Shown piece after piece: positions 13,940-15,064 of a DNA stretch of 15,064 nucleotides. The position numbers and the translations under genes were made by a program. The stretch is from positions 1-15,064 of the forward strand of contig CANQGC010000042.1 of NCBI GenBank assembly GCA_947600345.1, read 5' to 3'. Below the pieces are notes generated by a model. It ran no database searches. It was given only the letters and a program-made list of their open reading frames with translations, and was not told the DNA's origin. The stretch comes from an uncultured Clostridia bacterium (GTDB lineage: Bacteria; Bacillota; Clostridia; Christensenellales; Aristaeellaceae). Position 1 is the stretch's first letter; each line of letters opens with the position of its first letter.

Positions 13940-14758
13940 ATGGAATATCAACTGATCGCGCTGGACATGGACGGCACGCTGCTCAACAGCGACCTTCGGG
14001 TGACGCCGGGCAACCGCGCCGCGATCCGCCGGGCGGCGGAGGCGGGCAAGCACGTGGCGCTGTCCACGGGAAGGTGCCTCTCGGAGATTCGCGACGTGGT
14101 GCGCGACATCCCGGAGATTCGCTACATGATCTGCGAGAACGGAAGCTGCGTCTACGACCGGAAGTACGACCACACCATCCACGTGGACCCGGTGCCGGTG
14201 GAGGAGATGCGCTACATACTGTCCCGGGCGGAGGCGCTGGGCGCGGTGGTGCAGGTGTTCCACGACAACCAGTCCTACTTCAGCCGGGCGGACGCGGACT
14301 TCGTGGATGAGTGCGGCGTGAGCGCCTATCGGGAGACCTTCCGCCGCACGGCGGTGTTCGACGAGAAGCTGTTCGAGAACTACGGCGAGCGGCCCTTCCG
14401 CATCGAGAAGGTCAACCTGTACTTCCGAAGCCCCGAGGCGCGCAGCCGCGCGCACGCGGAGCTTTCGCAGCGCCCGCTGCAGTCGGTGGAGACGCTGGGC
14501 TACATGCTGGAGCTGGTGTCGGAGCTGGCGGACAAGGGCCGGGGGCTAAACGAGCTCTGCCGCCACCTGGGCGTGCCGGTGGAGCGGACCATCGCCGTGG
14601 GCGATAGCATGAACGACATCGAGATCCTGCGCGCGGCCGGGCTTTCGGTCGCGATGGGGAATGCCTGCCCGGAGGCCAAGGATGCGGCTGATATTGTAGC
14701 TCCGGACTGCGACCACGACGGCGTCGCCTGGGTGATTGAGAAGTATTTGCTGAGGTGA
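13940..14758 (+). CDS. Cof-type HAD-superfamily (IIB) sugar/cofactor phosphatase
   Basis: 272 aa, the usual length. HAD motif I DMDGT has nucleophile Asp9 and Asp11; motif II is the Ser/Thr of ALSTGR; motif III is Lys199 in ADKGRGLNEL; motif IV is GDSMNDIEIL with Asp222 and Asp226 for magnesium. The region between motifs II and III (about 85-190) is the type IIB cap that selects the substrate. Members hydrolyse small phosphates such as sugar phosphates, PLP or flavin precursors in the cytoplasm, often with broad range. The start is ATG 13940, nine bases after GGAGG (13926-13930); an in-frame ATG at 13913 lies within the -10 candidate. It is divergent from the glucan phosphorylase, so a sugar-phosphate substrate is possible but not shown. 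A hairpin follows at 14804. Confidence 0.93.
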   Translation: MEYQLIALDMDGTLLNSDLRVTPGNRAAIRRAAEAGKHVALSTGRCLSEIRDVVRDIPEIRYMICENGSCVYDRKYDHTIHVDPVPVEEMRYILSRAEALGAVVQVFHDNQSYFSRADADFVDECGVSAYRETFRRTAVFDEKLFENYGERPFRIEKVNLYFRSPEARSRAHAELSQRPLQSVETLGYMLELVSELADKGRGLNELCRHLGVPVERTIAVGDSMNDIEILRAAGLSVAMGNACPEAKDAADIVAPDCDHDGVAWVIEKYLLR

Positions 14759-14803
14759 GGGGCGCGGCGGAAGGTGGAAAGGCGGCAAGTGGAACGCGAG
14801 GCA

Positions 14804-14838
14804 GGCCTTGGGCCCCATGATCTACGGGGCCCAAGGCC
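14804..14838 (+). terminator. gene-end hairpin after the HAD gene, second copy of the repeated element
   Basis: Perfect 13-bp arms GGCCTTGGGCCCC (14804-14816) and GGGGCCCAAGGCC (14826-14838), 9-nt loop, followed by GTCATTATGCACGTGGCAGCAG. Compared with the copy after ileS the third base pair is C-G instead of A-T, so pairing is kept while sequence changes. Confidence 0.65.
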
Positions 14839-14857
14839 GTCATTATGCACGTGGCAG

Positions 14858-14893
14858 CAGAAGGGAGGATCCAAGGAACCTCAGGTTCCTTGA
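14858..14893 (+). repeat. 36-bp dispersed repeat (module A), copy 3
   Basis: Matches 7185-7220 at 34 of 36 positions. The palindrome arms CAAGGAACCT (14872-14881) and AGGTTCCTTG (14883-14892) remain perfect. It follows the gene-end hairpin at the same distance and order as after ileS. Confidence 0.9.
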
Positions 14894-15064
14894 AGGTTGG
14901 AAACCCAAAGGGTTTCCAAGTTCGGCCTTTAGGCCGAACCGCACCGGCTCAAATCGAAGATTTGAGGCGGCGCGCCGCGGGATTCTTAAGGCAACACCGC
15001 ACAGATAAGGTGGGAGGTTGGAAACCCAAAGGGTTTCCAAGTCGGCCTTTGGGCCGACCGGCTC
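14894..15064 (+). repeat. hairpin array B-C-D with a second, truncated B-C copy
   Basis: Module B TTGGAAACCC/GGGTTTCCAA (14897-14919, loop AAA); module C GTTCGGCC/GGCCGAAC (14920-14939, loop TTTA); module D CTCAAATC/GATTTGAG (14948-14966, loop GAA); a 12-bp palindrome GCGGCGCGCCGC (14967-14978). A second B (15018-15040) and C (GTCGGCC/GGCCGAC, 15041-15058, loop TTTG) follow and the window ends in CGGCTC, where another D would begin. 14894-14921 and 15015-15042 are identical over 28 bp with a 121-bp period. No gene is seen here. Confidence 0.9.

Noticed and set aside
14843..15040. Minus-strand 65-codon frame at the right edge
   Set aside because: Built entirely of hairpin modules A-D; no start site or protein-like features.

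Overview
The window looks like chromosomal DNA of a high-GC, Gram-positive-type bacterium of the Clostridia. Support for this comes from strong Shine-Dalgarno sites, several near-consensus sigma-A promoters (TTGACA-17-TATAAT at 3059), a class B sortase, a T-box leader reading an Ile codon before ileS, a long (1046 aa) IleRS and a UgtP/YpfP-type glycolipid glycosyltransferase. A lineage near Christensenellales would fit, but that is only an impression from gene content and repeat style. I see no phage, plasmid, CRISPR, tRNA or rRNA.

Layout, left to right. 1-1310: possible tail of a surface or membrane protein, a class B sortase, and a 51-aa Cys-rich zinc-ribbon protein translationally coupled to it, ended by a clear terminator. 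1353-1817 (minus): a membrane-anchored protein with an extracytoplasmic His/Cys metal-binding motif. 2042-2995: a capsular-polysaccharide-type glycosyltransferase with its own promoter. 3147-3638: a small J-domain protein. 3653-7116: promoter, Ile T-box leader and ileS. 7117-8160: about 1 kb without a convincing gene, packed with perfect inverted repeats. 8198-9803: two overlapping genes, a CrtO-like membrane acyltransferase and a processive diacylglycerol-glucosyltransferase-like enzyme, probably a membrane glycolipid unit. 9945-13781 (minus): a single 1278-aa protein fusing 4-alpha-glucanotransferase to glycogen/alpha-glucan phosphorylase. 13940-14758: a Cof-type HAD phosphatase, divergent from the fusion. 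14759-15064: a second hairpin array, cut by the window end.

The most unusual content is not a gene. The gaps after ileS and after the HAD gene hold the same modular system: a gene-end hairpin, a conserved GTCGTTTATGCGCGGCAGCAG-like tail, a 36-bp unit with a perfect 23-bp palindrome, then a string of short-loop hairpins. Three hairpin types occur in the same order (here called B, C, D) in two places and begin again at the window edge. Arm sequences differ between copies but pairing is kept, including a compensatory A-T to C-G change. One 36-bp unit recurs as a perfect inverted copy about 820 bp away, with one hairpin cassette missing beside it. The function is unknown. Selection on RNA or cruciform structure, or spread as a non-autonomous repeat, are the two simplest readings.
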